Source of the DNA: Vreelandella venusta
GTDB taxonomy: Bacteria > Pseudomonadota > Gammaproteobacteria > Pseudomonadales > Halomonadaceae
Length of the DNA: 64,000 nucleotides
NCBI RefSeq assembly: GCF_007989605.1
Contig: NZ_BJUL01000003.1
Coordinates: 186,001-250,000, forward strand
Direction: 5' to 3'
The notes beneath the pieces were generated by a model. That model did no database searches. It saw nothing but the letters and a program-made list of their open reading frames with translations, and was not told the DNA's origin. Each line of letters begins with the position of its first letter. Positions within the stretch are counted from its first letter, which is position 1. Positions 1 to 8,672 of this stretch are shown one piece after another. The translations under genes were made by a program, and so were the position numbers.

Positions 1-2048
1 CCCGACCCATTGCCAAGCCCCAGAATGGGGGGCGGCATAAACGCAAACGCAAAGCCCTCTTTCAGGCCCCCTATGCCCTGATTAATCCTGGCGTTTATCT
101 CTGCGGCGGTGAGGCTACGCTCACCAAAGGGGCTAAGAGTGAGAAACACCACCCCTGTATTGGAAGTGTTCGTGAACTGCAGCGCGTTGAGGCCAGGAAA
201 GGCAATAGCGTGCTCAACACCGTCGGTCTCCATGGCAATATCTACCACTTCTTGGAGCATTTGGTCGGTTCTCTCCAGGGATGCCCCTTCCGGCAAAATA
301 ACACCGGCAATCAGGTACAGCTTGTCCTGCACCGGAATAAAACCGGGTGGCACCACCTTGAACATCAATCCCGTTCCGGTGAGTAATAGAGCGTAAACCA
401 TGAATACCGCCCCCCTTCGTTTTAGGGAGCGCGCCACACCGCCCTGGTACTTTTCTGCGCTGGCGTTGAAGAAGCGATTGAAGGGTCGAAAAATCCAGCC
501 GAATAGCCAATCGATTAGTCGAGTGAGTCGATCCTTAGGCGCGTCGTGGGGTTTGAGCAGCATCGCCGCCAAAGCGGGTGATAAGGTTAAAGAGTTAATC
601 GTGGAGATAACAGTAGAGATGGCAATCGTTACCGCAAACTGGCGGTAAAACTGCCCGGTCACCCCGGAAAGAAAGGCCATCGGTATAAATACCGCACACA
701 GCACCAAGCCGATAGCAACGATTGGGCCAGAGACCTCTTTCATCGCCTGATGGGCCGCGGCCTGGGGATTGAGCCCTTCACCGATGTTACGCTCGACGTT
801 CTCCACCACCACGATGGCGTCGTCGACGACAATGCCAATAGCCAACACCAGCCCAAATAGGGTCAGTGTGTTGATGGAGTACCCCAGCAGGTAGAGCGCC
901 CCGAAGGTGCCGATCACCGATACTGGTACCGCCAACAGCGGAATAATAGAGGCGCGCCAGGTTTGCAGAAACAGAGTAACGACCAGTACCACCAGCAACA
1001 CGGCTTCTAGCAGGGTTTTGACGACGGCCTTGATCGAATCGCTAACAAAGATAGTGGTGTCGTAGACCGCCTCATACTCAACGCCGGTAGGAAACTGCGT
1101 GGCCAACTCATCCATGGTGGCCACCACCTGTTCGCGGATAGCCAGCGCATTGGCACCCGGCGCCTGGAAAATACCAATGGCGACCGCGTCATTGCCATCA
1201 AGCTGTGAACGCAGAGTATAGTCCCCAGCGCCCATCTCCAGTCGGGCCACATCCGACAACCTTAGAATGTCGCCACTGTCACCGCGTTTCAGCACGATGT
1301 CGCCAAACTCCTCCGCCGTCTCCAAGCGCCCACGGGCGTTGATCAAGGTTAGAAAATCACTCTCTCCGATGGGCTCAGCGCCCAACTGCCCGGCGGATAC
1401 CTGGACATTTTGCTCACGCATGGCAGCCACTACATCGCTAGCGGTGAGACCACGCGCCGCTACCCGCTCAGGATCGAGCCAGGCACGCATGGCGTAGTCA
1501 CCACCACCAAAAATCTGGGCGTCCCCTACCCCTTCGAGCCGGGCCAGACGATCTCTGACATGCAGCCGCACGTAGTTGCGCAGATAGAGAGTGTCGTATT
1601 CGCCCCCGGGCGAGGTCAGGTGAACAACCATCAGGAAAGTGGGCGACTGCTTCTGGGTGGTCACGCCCTGGCGGCGCACGGCTTCCGGCAAGCGCGCCTC
1701 GGCTTGACTTACCCGGTTCTGCACCCTGACGGCGGCCTCCTCCGCATCAGTACCAGGGCGGAAGGTGACGGTCATCTGCAGTACGCCATCAGAGCCTGCG
1801 ACGGACTTGAAGTACATCAAGTCCTCGACACCATTGATGGCTTCCTCCAAAGGCGTCGCCACGGTTTCGGCGATCTCCTTCGGGTTGGCACCCGGATAGA
1901 CCGTGCGCACCACCACCGAGGGTGGTACCACATCCGGGTACTCGCTGATCGGCAGGTTGGGGATGGAGATCAGTCCGATCGCCAGGATGATAATCGACAG
2001 CACCGCCGCAAAGATCGGTCGGTCGACAAAGAAACGGGAGAAATTCAT
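1..2048 (-). CDS. RND multidrug efflux pump, inner-membrane subunit (MexF/AcrB type), 3' end outside window
   Basis: Open frame that starts with ATG at 2048 and runs off the left edge, giving about 682 of the roughly 1050 residues usual for the family. The N-terminus NFSRFFVDRPIFAAVLSI is the first membrane helix of HAE1-type RND pumps. The fourth-helix motif IVVDDAIVVVENVER puts the proton-relay Asp pair near residues 407-408, where AcrB has them. The porter-domain text is closest to MexF/OqxB. It should act as a trimeric proton-driven exporter with the adaptor encoded immediately upstream, six bases away. No outer-membrane partner is visible; it could lie beyond the left edge. Family assignment is firm, substrate unknown. 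Confidence 0.95.
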   Translation of the reverse strand, partial: MNFSRFFVDRPIFAAVLSIIILAIGLISIPNLPISEYPDVVPPSVVVRTVYPGANPKEIAETVATPLEEAINGVEDLMYFKSVAGSDGVLQMTVTFRPGTDAEEAAVRVQNRVSQAEARLPEAVRRQGVTTQKQSPTFLMVVHLTSPGGEYDTLYLRNYVRLHVRDRLARLEGVGDAQIFGGGDYAMRAWLDPERVAARGLTASDVVAAMREQNVQVSAGQLGAEPIGESDFLTLINARGRLETAEEFGDIVLKRGDSGDILRLSDVARLEMGAGDYTLRSQLDGNDAVAIGIFQAPGANALAIREQVVATMDELATQFPTGVEYEAVYDTTIFVSDSIKAVVKTLLEAVLLVVLVVTLFLQTWRASIIPLLAVPVSVIGTFGALYLLGYSINTLTLFGLVLAIGIVVDDAIVVVENVERNIGEGLNPQAAAHQAMKEVSGPIVAIGLVLCAVFIPMAFLSGVTGQFYRQFAVTIAISTVISTINSLTLSPALAAMLLKPHDAPKDRLTRLIDWLFGWIFRPFNRFFNASAEKYQGGVARSLKRRGAVFMVYALLLTGTGLMFKVVPPGFIPVQDKLYLIAGVILPEGASLERTDQMLQEVVDIAMETDGVEHAIAFPGLNALQFTNTSNTGVVFLTLSPFGERSLTAAEINARINQGIGGLKEGFAFAFMPPPILGLGNGS

Positions 2049-2054
2049 AGCGGT

Positions 2055-3239
2055 TTACTCTTCCCTGGCAGCAAGGGTGGCGGATGGGGCATCGACAGTC
2101 GAGGCGGCAACGGCGCTTTGCGGGCTCACTTCCATTCCAGGGAAGAACACTTTTTGCACACCATTGACGATGATTCGATCACCGGGGCTAAGTCCCTCGG
2201 TGATCACCATCTGCTCCCCCATCTGGCGACCGGTAGCTACTTGGCGACGCTCTGCCCGATTGTCACCATCAACGACATAGACATAGCGACGATCTTGGTC
2301 GGTCAAAATTGCCTTACGTTCCACCAGCAGCGCCTGTTCCAAACGAGCTATCGGCATTTCAACCCGGGCAAACTCTCCCGGCCGGATACGACCATCAGGG
2401 TTGGCCAACCGAGCCCGGAACTGCAGTGTTCCCGTGCTGGGATTTAAACGGTTATCAATAAAGTCCAGCGTGCCACTGTATTGACGCTGCGGATCGCCGC
2501 CCAACTCAATCTTAAGGCTGCTTTCTTCATCAGTTAGCAGGGCTTGGCTGGCAAAAGCGGCCTGTTCGTCCGCTTCGAAGTAGACATGAATCGGGTCGAT
2601 GGTCACGAGAGTCGTCAACAGGCTTTGGTCAGCGTTAGCCAAATTGCCTCGGGTCACCATTGCCCGACCGGCACGACCACTGACCGGCGCTGTAATGCGG
2701 GTGTACTCAAGGTTAAGCTCGGCGGTCTGCAACGCAGCCTCGGCAGCATCGACCATGGCACGGGTACTACTCAGGGCCGATTGACGCTGGTCGTGCACCT
2801 CCTGTGAAATCGCCTGACGCCCCAGCAAGACCCGAGCACGCTCAGCTTCACTGCCTGCTTGAGCCTGCTGGCTCCTGGCCTGGGCTAGATCCGCCTGGGC
2901 GGCGCTAACACGAGCTTGGTATGGGCGCGGATCAATCAGGAACAGTAGATCGCCCTGCTCCACAAGCTCTCCCTCCTCGAACGCCACCTCCTGGATATAG
3001 CCGCTGACGCGGGGTCTTAGTTCCACCGTTTCCGCCGCTTCTACTCGCCCGGTGAAGGTTTCACTCAGCACTACCGGCTGAGCAACCATACTCACCACTT
3101 CTACCTCTGGCGGCGGCGGTGGCAAAGCTGCTGCCTCATCGCTCTTAGCCTCGCATCCAGTCAGCAAGACCATGACCAGTAGCAGCGGGATGAGTCCCCG
3201 GCAACTTGTTGAGAGAGCACTTTGATCCAAACTTCCCAT
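2055..3239 (-). CDS. RND efflux periplasmic adaptor lipoprotein (MexE/AcrA type)
   Basis: A 394-residue membrane-fusion protein with a lipoprotein signal: a hydrophobic stretch ending in the lipobox LLTGC at about residues 25-29, so Cys29 would be acylated. It then shows the usual order of barrel-sandwich hybrid (GYIQEVAFEEGELVEQGDLL), alpha-hairpin rich in Ala and Gln, second lipoyl half (TAPVSGRAG) and beta-barrel. It should bridge the inner-membrane pump encoded just downstream to an outer-membrane channel. The ATG at 3239 has a GGAG about nine bases upstream. The gene is first in the operon and is preceded by a SoxR-like box. Confidence 0.94.
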   Translation of the reverse strand: MGSLDQSALSTSCRGLIPLLLVMVLLTGCEAKSDEAAALPPPPPEVEVVSMVAQPVVLSETFTGRVEAAETVELRPRVSGYIQEVAFEEGELVEQGDLLFLIDPRPYQARVSAAQADLAQARSQQAQAGSEAERARVLLGRQAISQEVHDQRQSALSSTRAMVDAAEAALQTAELNLEYTRITAPVSGRAGRAMVTRGNLANADQSLLTTLVTIDPIHVYFEADEQAAFASQALLTDEESSLKIELGGDPQRQYSGTLDFIDNRLNPSTGTLQFRARLANPDGRIRPGEFARVEMPIARLEQALLVERKAILTDQDRRYVYVVDGDNRAERRQVATGRQMGEQMVITEGLSPGDRIIVNGVQKVFFPGMEVSPQSAVAASTVDAPSATLAAREE

Positions 3240-3363
3240 GATTACTTGCTCCAGTAGCTATCGGAAACCGATATCAACGTTGGTTGTATAATTGCGTACC
3301 GCATTGGTGGTTAGCGTTTAACTAGTCGGTTGGGCAGCGCCAGATTCGACATCCACTTTGCAA

Positions 3364-3381
3364 CCTCAAGTTAAGTTGAGG
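3364..3381 (-). promoter_or_regulatory. SoxR-type operator in the RND pump promoter
   Basis: The 18-base sequence CCTCAAGTTAAGTTGAGG differs by one central base from the SoxR box known from enterics and pseudomonads. On the minus strand it is preceded by TTGACC (3385-3380), and 19 bases later comes CAAAGT as a weak -10, the long spacer typical of MerR-family activation. The pump operon starts about 115 bases downstream. No soxR gene is in the window. Confidence 0.7.
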
Positions 3382-3721
3382 TCAATAGGTCAACGGTCGA
3401 TTTTTTTATCAAGGAGGCTGACAGGAGGTTGCTAGCGCCTAAATCAGCAGCTCTCTACAGTAGGGGATTTAAGGGCAATGGAGGTATCGGGTTCCTGCGG
3501 CAAGATTGCCTATTTCTGTCGTGAGGAGTGAAAGGCTTCACTTGGCGGGGAGGTTGGATCATCGCTCTGTTTCAGTTTTTTTAGCATAATGACCGTTTTC
3601 TGACACGCGGCACGGATTGCCGATTTCTACTTAGTACTTGCCCGATTCTGCAAAAACAACTCAAAAACCTCCTATGCACGCGGCAAAGACATATACTGCA
3701 GGCTGTTAGGGAGGAGAGCCA

Positions 3722-4681
3722 TTGACCGATACCGTGCCTGAGCAGATCACCTATTTCAGTGACGGCCTGCCGCAGCAATTAAGCAAGCTTATCCGTCGCT
3801 GGACGCCCTTGGAGGAGCTTCAGAATACGGCGATTCCCGAGGTGCAACTAATACGTACTGATGCCCCCACCACCTTTCACTGCGCCGTATACGAGCCGTG
3901 CCTGTGCTTTGTCATTCAGGGCAGCAAGACGGTGCTACTGGGTGACAAGGAGATCGTCTACACCGGGCCTAGCTGCATTGGGAGCGCCGTTCACCTACCA
4001 ATAGTAGGCAGGATTGATCATGCCACTCCTGAAACCCCCTATTTAGCGGTTAAAGTCTCGGTGGATCCACAGGAGGTAGCAGGGCTGATACTGGAACTAG
4101 GTGATAAAGCACCACCCGCGGGAAATGATACTATCTGCCCCGAAACAGACTGCGGGCTTAAATCGGCGCCCATGGACTCAACAATGCTGGGTGCGCTCTA
4201 TCGACTATTAAGCCTGCTCGACACACCGGACGATATTCAGATACTTTCGCCCCTAGCTAGGCGCGAGCTGATCTACCGGGCACTCATGGGTGCAATGGGG
4301 CCTCACATGCGCCGATTTGCCGCCTCTGACTCCCAAGCCAACCGGATTGCCAAGGTCATCTGTGCTCTTAAAGAACGCTACACGCAACCGTTCAAGATCA
4401 GCGAGCTGGCCGCCGCCGCCAACATGAGCGAATCGACGCTTTACCATAGCTTCCGACAAGTCACACGCATGTCGCCGCTGCAATACCAGAAGAAACTACG
4501 CCTGCACGAAGCCCGACGGCTGATGCTGGCAGAAGGGCTGGAAGCGGCCACGGCCAGCTACCGGGTGGGTTATGAAAGCCCTTCCCACTTCAGCCGCGAA
4601 TATAGCCGCATGTTTGGCGCACCGCCACGTGCTGATGTTACCCAACTACGCGGCATCGCTGCTGCCTCGCAGCCAGCTTAA
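3722..4681 (+). CDS. AraC-family transcriptional regulator (AraC_N type)
   Basis: A 319-residue regulator. The first two thirds match the AraC_N cupin-like effector domain (CFVIQGSKTVLLGDKE near residues 61-76, then YLAVKVSVD). The C-terminal hundred residues hold the double helix-turn-helix (FKISELAAAANMSESTLYHS and GYESPSHFSREYSRMFG). The start is TTG at 3722, chosen because GGGAGGAGAG lies about five bases upstream and no ATG is well placed. It is transcribed away from the RND pump operon, so control of that pump is a reasonable inference, alongside the SoxR-like box. The effector cannot be predicted. Confidence 0.9.
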   Translation: MTDTVPEQITYFSDGLPQQLSKLIRRWTPLEELQNTAIPEVQLIRTDAPTTFHCAVYEPCLCFVIQGSKTVLLGDKEIVYTGPSCIGSAVHLPIVGRIDHATPETPYLAVKVSVDPQEVAGLILELGDKAPPAGNDTICPETDCGLKSAPMDSTMLGALYRLLSLLDTPDDIQILSPLARRELIYRALMGAMGPHMRRFAASDSQANRIAKVICALKERYTQPFKISELAAAANMSESTLYHSFRQVTRMSPLQYQKKLRLHEARRLMLAEGLEAATASYRVGYESPSHFSREYSRMFGAPPRADVTQLRGIAAASQPA

Positions 4682-5074
4682 TTCTGAGTGTATTGTCGCT
4701 ATGATGAGCCGATGCTGGCAATACCACTCTGATTACCGCGCGTTCTTCCTCAACACTCATTACTTATGAAACTAAGCTAACAAACTCACCACTCTTTTTA
4801 ACATCCACTTTTAGCCTCACACTATTTAAAAACATTGAATCAACTATCATAAAATATATAAAAGCTAAGAAAATCAGCCAATATAAACACTGTTAGCCAA
4901 GGCTATACTAGTTCGCAACTACAAACTTTATTTTTAACTACGCTGCTTGTTTGCTTAATCAAATATGGTAGGATTCATCGCAACTTAATACCCGACCTTG
5001 TTACTCAGGCATACCTCTCTAGGTGATGCCCAAGGCATTTATACGCGGTAATTTTTGGCGAGAGTTCACACTCC
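4682..5074. other. AT-rich intergenic region with possible mntP promoter and leader hairpin
   Basis: No gene is supported here. A TATACT hexamer at 4904-4909 could be a -10 for mntP, leaving a leader of about 160 bases. That leader contains the hairpin GGCATACCT-ctct-AGGTgATGCC (5008-5030, one bulged base). The conserved GGGGAG core of the manganese yybP-ykoY riboswitch is not visible, so no riboswitch is claimed. Confidence 0.4.
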
Positions 5075-5641
5075 ATGACACCGACCACCATGTTGTTTCT
5101 AGCCGTTTCCATGTCGGCCGATGCGTTTGCCGCCTCGATAAGTAAAGGTGCCGAGTTAAAAAAACCCAGATTCCGACATGCCATTGGTATTGGTCTCGTC
5201 TTCGGCATTATTGAAACGTTAACCCCCTTGCTAGGCTGGATAGCGGGCAAGGCATCTCAACAGTACGTTGAAGCCTGGGACCATTGGATTGCCTTTACCC
5301 TACTAGCACTGATCGGCCTGCATATGATGCATGCTGGGATCACAAAGGAAGACAAAATAGAGCATCGCAAACAGACGCTCTGGTTATTGGTGTTGACCGC
5401 CACTGCTACCAGCATTGATGCCATGGCTGTGGGCGCCAGCCTCGCCTTCATCGATGCCAATATCATAGCCACCAGCCTAGCTATCGGCCTCGCTACTACG
5501 GTAATGGCCTCTATCGGCACTTTTCTGGGCAATAAACTTGGCCATTTTGTCGGTCACTGGGCCGAACTTATCGGCGGTATTGTGCTAATCGGAATTGGCT
5601 TAGCAGTATTGGCCGAGCACACAGCTTTTTTTAATTCTTAA
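5075..5641 (+). CDS. mntP: Manganese efflux pump MntP
   Basis: A 188-residue, six-helix protein of the MntP (formerly YebN/DUF204) family, which exports Mn2+ across the inner membrane. Diagnostic features are the acidic DAFAAS motif in helix 1 (residues 12-17), FGIIETLTPLLGW in helix 2, and the repeat-related TSIDAMAVGASLAF in helix 4. Length and spacing match the family. It is a stand-alone gene behind a long AT-rich leader. Regulation by manganese is common for this family, but no known riboswitch or MntR box could be confirmed. Confidence 0.95.
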   Translation: MTPTTMLFLAVSMSADAFAASISKGAELKKPRFRHAIGIGLVFGIIETLTPLLGWIAGKASQQYVEAWDHWIAFTLLALIGLHMMHAGITKEDKIEHRKQTLWLLVLTATATSIDAMAVGASLAFIDANIIATSLAIGLATTVMASIGTFLGNKLGHFVGHWAELIGGIVLIGIGLAVLAEHTAFFNS

Positions 5642-5758
5642 CCAGCCAACTATAACCTTATCCCCTTTTAAACTTGGAACTCTTTCTTAAGCGATTGAGC
5701 CTTTACACATCAAGCCACCATAAAAAGCGTAAGAAGAAGCCAGTTATTTAACTAAAGA

Positions 5759-5938
5759 CTAAAGATTCGTTAGCAGGTCAGCCAAATGGCGTAATTTATC
5801 TGGATTACGCACAGCGTATAGTGCCTGAATACGACTATCCACGACTTCCAGTGTCATGATCTGGGTTAGCCCTTCGTATTCGATCGTTAACCACCCAGGA
5901 AGCCCATTAACAATTACAGGGCTTACCCTGCAAGGGCT
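5759..5938 (-). pseudogene. C-terminal remnant of an ECF sigma factor with SnoaL-like tail
   Basis: The frame encodes a stretch with VNGLPGWLTIEYEGLTQ, then TLEVVDSRIQALYAVRNPDK and LRHLADLL, which is the end of the SnoaL-like extension found on SigJ/ECF41-type sigma factors. The sigma2 and sigma4 regions are absent. Similarity stops near 5926, where a perfect inverted repeat begins, so the gene appears truncated at that repeat. The frame continues to 5962 but those residues come from the repeat. No function is expected. Confidence 0.65.
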
Positions 5939-5983
5939 GGATGACGTCAACTTGCGGGCCAAGCCTGCAAGTTGACGTCATCC
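5939..5983. repeat. Perfect 17-bp inverted repeat with 11-base loop
   Basis: The arms GGATGACGTCAACTTGC (5939-5955) and GCAAGTTGACGTCATCC (5967-5983) are exact reverse complements. It lies between the stop of the Bcr/CflA transporter and the sigma-factor remnant and could stop transcription from the former, but there is no U tract after the stem. It more likely marks the rearrangement that removed the sigma gene. Confidence 0.85.
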
Positions 5984-5990
5984 AAAAATC

Positions 5991-7187
5991 CTAGACCACG
6001 GCCTCTTGTGGCGTACCGCGCAAGGTCAATAACGACAAGCCCGCGGCCACCAACGAGCACAGTGCAATGGCTGCGGTCAGCATCAGCGGAGTGCCGTCGA
6101 ACACCACACTGACCACAGCAATGGCGGCAGCGCCCAGCATCATTTGCAGGGTGCCGCCCAGGGCCGCCGCTGTACCGGCGATGGGGCCGTGTTCCTCCAG
6201 CGACAACACCATGGACGTGGGAATCACCAGACCAAGAAACGCAAAGGTTGTAATCAGCATTCCCACCAGCAGCGGGAAACTGGTGTATCCCAGCGCCATC
6301 AGCGTAAACATCAGACACGCCGACACGGCGTAACCGGCCACCGCCCATTTCACCACCGTGATGGAGCCGAAACGGACACCGAGATTGGAGGCAACTTGGC
6401 TGGTGGTAAAGAACCCCAGGGCGTTCAGTGCGAACGCAAGGCTGAACTGGAGTGCAGTCAGGCCGTAGTAGTCGGTATAGAGAAATGAGGCGGTAGCCAG
6501 AAAGGCAAAGAAACTGGCCATGCCCATACCACCAATCAACGTCAGGCCCATATATCCCGAGTCCCGGAACAATACGCCGAAAGCGTTCATCATGGCGTTG
6601 AAGCGAAAAGGTGCGCGGTCTGCCGGGGCCAACGTTTCCTTCAAAGCGAAGCCGGTCAGAAACAGGCCCAACAGCGTGGCAATGGCGACTGCCAGAAAGA
6701 CAGCACGCCAGCCGAAGGGCACGATGATCGAGGTGCCCATCAGGGGTGCCAGCATCGGTGAAACGGCGATTACCAACATGATGGTGGACATCATGCGCGT
6801 CGCCTCGGTGCCAGTGTAGCGGTCACGGATCACCGCGCGCGGAATGGACATGACCGCAGCCGCCCCCATACCTTGCAAAAAGCGCAAAGCAATCAGCCAT
6901 TCGATGGTGGGCGCAAATGCACAACCAATCGAGGCGACACCGAAGATACCAAGGCCAAAGTAGAGCGGTGGCTTGCGGCCGAGCACATCGGAGGCCGGTC
7001 CGTAAAAAAGCTGACAGATACCAAACGCAATGAAGAACGACATCAACGTCCATTGCGCGGCCGACACTGACGCCCCCAGGTCTTCACTGATGGCCGGCAT
7101 AGCAGGCAGATACATATCAATGGCAAAAGGGCCTATCCAGCTCAGCAGGCCGAGCACCAGTGCCATTTTGATCATATCGGTTTTCAC
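5991..7187 (-). CDS. MFS drug efflux transporter, Bcr/CflA family
   Basis: A 398-residue 12-helix major facilitator transporter. The N-terminal GPFAIDMYLPAMPAI and the loop-2 motif GPASDVLGRKPPLYFGL are characteristic of Bcr/CflA (DHA1) drug exporters; RFLQGMGAAAVMSIPRAVIRD is the helix 4-5 signature. The GTG at 7187 is preferred because AAAGGAA lies six bases upstream; the frame extends to a TTG at 7205, and an ATG lies at 7175. The region just upstream contains a 7-bp tandem repeat that could affect expression. It probably exports small drugs by proton antiport; the substrate is unknown. Confidence 0.92.
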   Translation of the reverse strand: MKTDMIKMALVLGLLSWIGPFAIDMYLPAMPAISEDLGASVSAAQWTLMSFFIAFGICQLFYGPASDVLGRKPPLYFGLGIFGVASIGCAFAPTIEWLIALRFLQGMGAAAVMSIPRAVIRDRYTGTEATRMMSTIMLVIAVSPMLAPLMGTSIIVPFGWRAVFLAVAIATLLGLFLTGFALKETLAPADRAPFRFNAMMNAFGVLFRDSGYMGLTLIGGMGMASFFAFLATASFLYTDYYGLTALQFSLAFALNALGFFTTSQVASNLGVRFGSITVVKWAVAGYAVSACLMFTLMALGYTSFPLLVGMLITTFAFLGLVIPTSMVLSLEEHGPIAGTAAALGGTLQMMLGAAAIAVVSVVFDGTPLMLTAAIALCSLVAAGLSLLTLRGTPQEAVV

Positions 7188-7239
7188 TGAATATTCCTTT
7201 ATCAATAAGTGTGTTCATCCGAAAGCCGAAATGGCCTCG

Positions 7240-7337
7240 TCCTATGCCCTATATCCTATGTCCTATGTCCTATGTCCTATGTCCTATGTCCTATGTCCTA
7301 TGTCCTATGTCCTATGTCCTATGTCCTATGTCCTATG
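7240..7337. repeat. Heptanucleotide tandem repeat, 14 units of TCCTATG
   Basis: Fourteen contiguous 7-base units: thirteen exact TCCTATG and one variant (CCCTATA, second unit). The block sits 53-150 bases upstream of the Bcr/CflA start. It is too short-period for CRISPR and generates spurious repeated peptide frames on the plus strand. Copy number is likely unstable by slipped-strand pairing. Confidence 0.98.
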
Positions 7338-7437
7338 CCAAACAGTCGTGTGGGGGAGGTAAATATCGACAACAATTTGCAAAATATTATTCTGAAGGCT
7401 GATCGTGATTGCTTGTCACAATTGAACAGCTGCTCTA

Positions 7438-7866
7438 CTAAAACGTCCGAGCCTGGTAATGAATACCGGCCCCTTCTTCACAGTATTGCTTAAGGCTCAG
7501 CAGGAATATCGCCCAATTATAGTTGCAGAAACGGTAGAACTCGGTCACTTCACGCCAATCGGTATGTTTGAGAGTGACAGCCGTTTTGCCTCCTCGTTGT
7601 TCTAGCTCGAAACTGACGCTGGTCCCAATCCACTCTGGGTCTGAATCGATACATTGCCAGGTCATCTTAGTATTGGGCACCAGTTCCACGATCGTCATCT
7701 TTGTCGGGTGCTCATATCCAAACCGGAATTCATTGACCGCATTGATTTGGGCAGTGAATGTTAAATCCTGGGTCCACACTTCGGCCAAGCCACGAGCCGT
7801 GGTCAGCATTTCGTAAACACGTGAAAGAGGGGCATTGATGTATTGAATATGTTCAATGTGTACCAT
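7438..7866 (-). CDS. SRPBCC/AHSA1-domain protein (third gene of arsR operon)
   Basis: A 142-residue protein of the START/Bet v1 (AHSA1) fold. It begins VHIEHIQYINAPLSRVYEML, the first strand and helix of the fold, and carries the usual late helix with NWAIFLLSLKQYCEEG. The ATG at 7866 has AAGGAG eight bases upstream; the frame opens at a GTG at 7875 that is less well placed. It overlaps the end of the preceding AHSA1 gene by 14 bases and is the last gene of an arsR-AHSA1-AHSA1 operon. Proteins of this kind bind small hydrophobic molecules; the ligand is unknown. Confidence 0.88.
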   Translation of the reverse strand: MVHIEHIQYINAPLSRVYEMLTTARGLAEVWTQDLTFTAQINAVNEFRFGYEHPTKMTIVELVPNTKMTWQCIDSDPEWIGTSVSFELEQRGGKTAVTLKHTDWREVTEFYRFCNYNWAIFLLSLKQYCEEGAGIHYQARTF

Positions 7867-8344
7867 CAGTATCACTCCTTAGCAGAGGGCTGCCGCCTTC
7901 CAGCAAGCTTTTGAGGCTGGAAAGAATAACTGGCCAGCCGACGCTGATGCCTTGTAGTACTTTGCTGTCCTCCTCGAATTGATCGTGAATCAGTGTCAGA
8001 CGCACTTGGCCCATATACTCGCTAATTTCAAACGTCACCCGAGACGGTTTTTCAGGTCTTGTCAGATCAACTTTTTCGCCCTCATATCCTGGCATCTCGT
8101 CATCGTTTTCAGGAATGAAGGTATAGGACAAACGGTGCGGCGGGTCTGACTCCAGCACCTCGCCTTGCCAATCCAGTGATCCATCGGCCTTGACGAGTTC
8201 AACCGTAGCTCCCGCTGTCCACTCCGACGTAATCTGCCGGCCACCCCAGTATTGGCGGGTAAACTCCCCTTCCGTCAACGCTTTCCACAGTTTCTCGGGC
8301 GTCGTGTTAATGTAAATAACGTAGGCAAAATCGGGTTTACTCAT
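7853..8344 (-). CDS. SRPBCC/AHSA1-domain protein (second gene of arsR operon)
   Basis: A 163-residue AHSA1-family protein. FAYVIYINTTPEKLWKALTE is the typical opening, followed by the QYWGG turn and a conserved GWPVILSSLKSLLEGG C-terminal helix. The ATG at 8344 overlaps the stop of the ArsR gene (ATGAGTAA), implying translational coupling; the frame extends upstream without support. ArsR-AHSA1 pairs are a widespread arrangement in which the regulator controls the neighbouring fold protein. The ligand is unknown. Confidence 0.9.
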   Translation of the reverse strand: MSKPDFAYVIYINTTPEKLWKALTEGEFTRQYWGGRQITSEWTAGATVELVKADGSLDWQGEVLESDPPHRLSYTFIPENDDEMPGYEGEKVDLTRPEKPSRVTFEISEYMGQVRLTLIHDQFEEDSKVLQGISVGWPVILSSLKSLLEGGSPLLRSDTDGTH

Positions 8345-8666
8345 TGTGATGGTCCTCAAGCTTCTGTTTGAGACTGTCCACCGCCGCAATCCGCTGATGA
8401 GTGAACTTACTGACCCAGCGTTGGTGGATCTGCTGAATTGGCTCGGCATTGAGGTAATGCAGCTTTTCTCTCCCCCGCCGCGCCGTAACCACCAGCCCCG
8501 CTTCTTCCAGCAGCGCCAAGTGTCTGGTAACGCCCTGTCGACTCATGGAGAGTCGTTCGCACAGTTCATTGAGTGCCTGCCCATTATTTTCAAACAGGCT
8601 ATCCAGAAGCTGGCGCCGCGAGGGATCAGCGAGCGCTTTGAAAACAAGATTGAGATTAGTTGTCAT
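8337..8666 (-). CDS. ArsR-family transcriptional repressor
   Basis: A 109-residue winged-helix protein. ALADPSRRQLLDSLFENNGQ, LNELCERLSMSRQGVTRHLA (recognition helix) and ARRGREKLHYLN (wing) are classic for the non-metal ArsR subgroup that sits next to AHSA1 genes. No metal-binding Cys cluster is present. The ATG at 8666 coincides with the predicted transcription start of a strong promoter, so the message may be leaderless. It probably represses its own operon through the palindrome at 8677-8694. Confidence 0.92.
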   Translation of the reverse strand: MTTNLNLVFKALADPSRRQLLDSLFENNGQALNELCERLSMSRQGVTRHLALLEEAGLVVTARRGREKLHYLNAEPIQQIHQRWVSKFTHQRIAAVDSLKQKLEDHHNE

Positions 8667-8672
8667 AACGAC

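Noticed and set aside
1410-2447. Long plus-strand open frame (345 codons) over the RND genes
   Set aside because: It lies opposite the well-supported pump and adaptor genes, crosses their junction and has no recognisable domain.
4960-5074. Manganese riboswitch (yybP-ykoY) upstream of mntP
   Set aside because: Expected by analogy, but the conserved core is not visible; only a simple hairpin is.
7240-7337. Possible CRISPR array
   Set aside because: The unit is 7 bases with no spacers and there are no cas genes.
7030-7362. Plus-strand frames with repeated MSYVLCP peptides
   Set aside because: They are produced by the heptamer tandem repeat, which reads in all frames with 7-codon period; no ribosome site.
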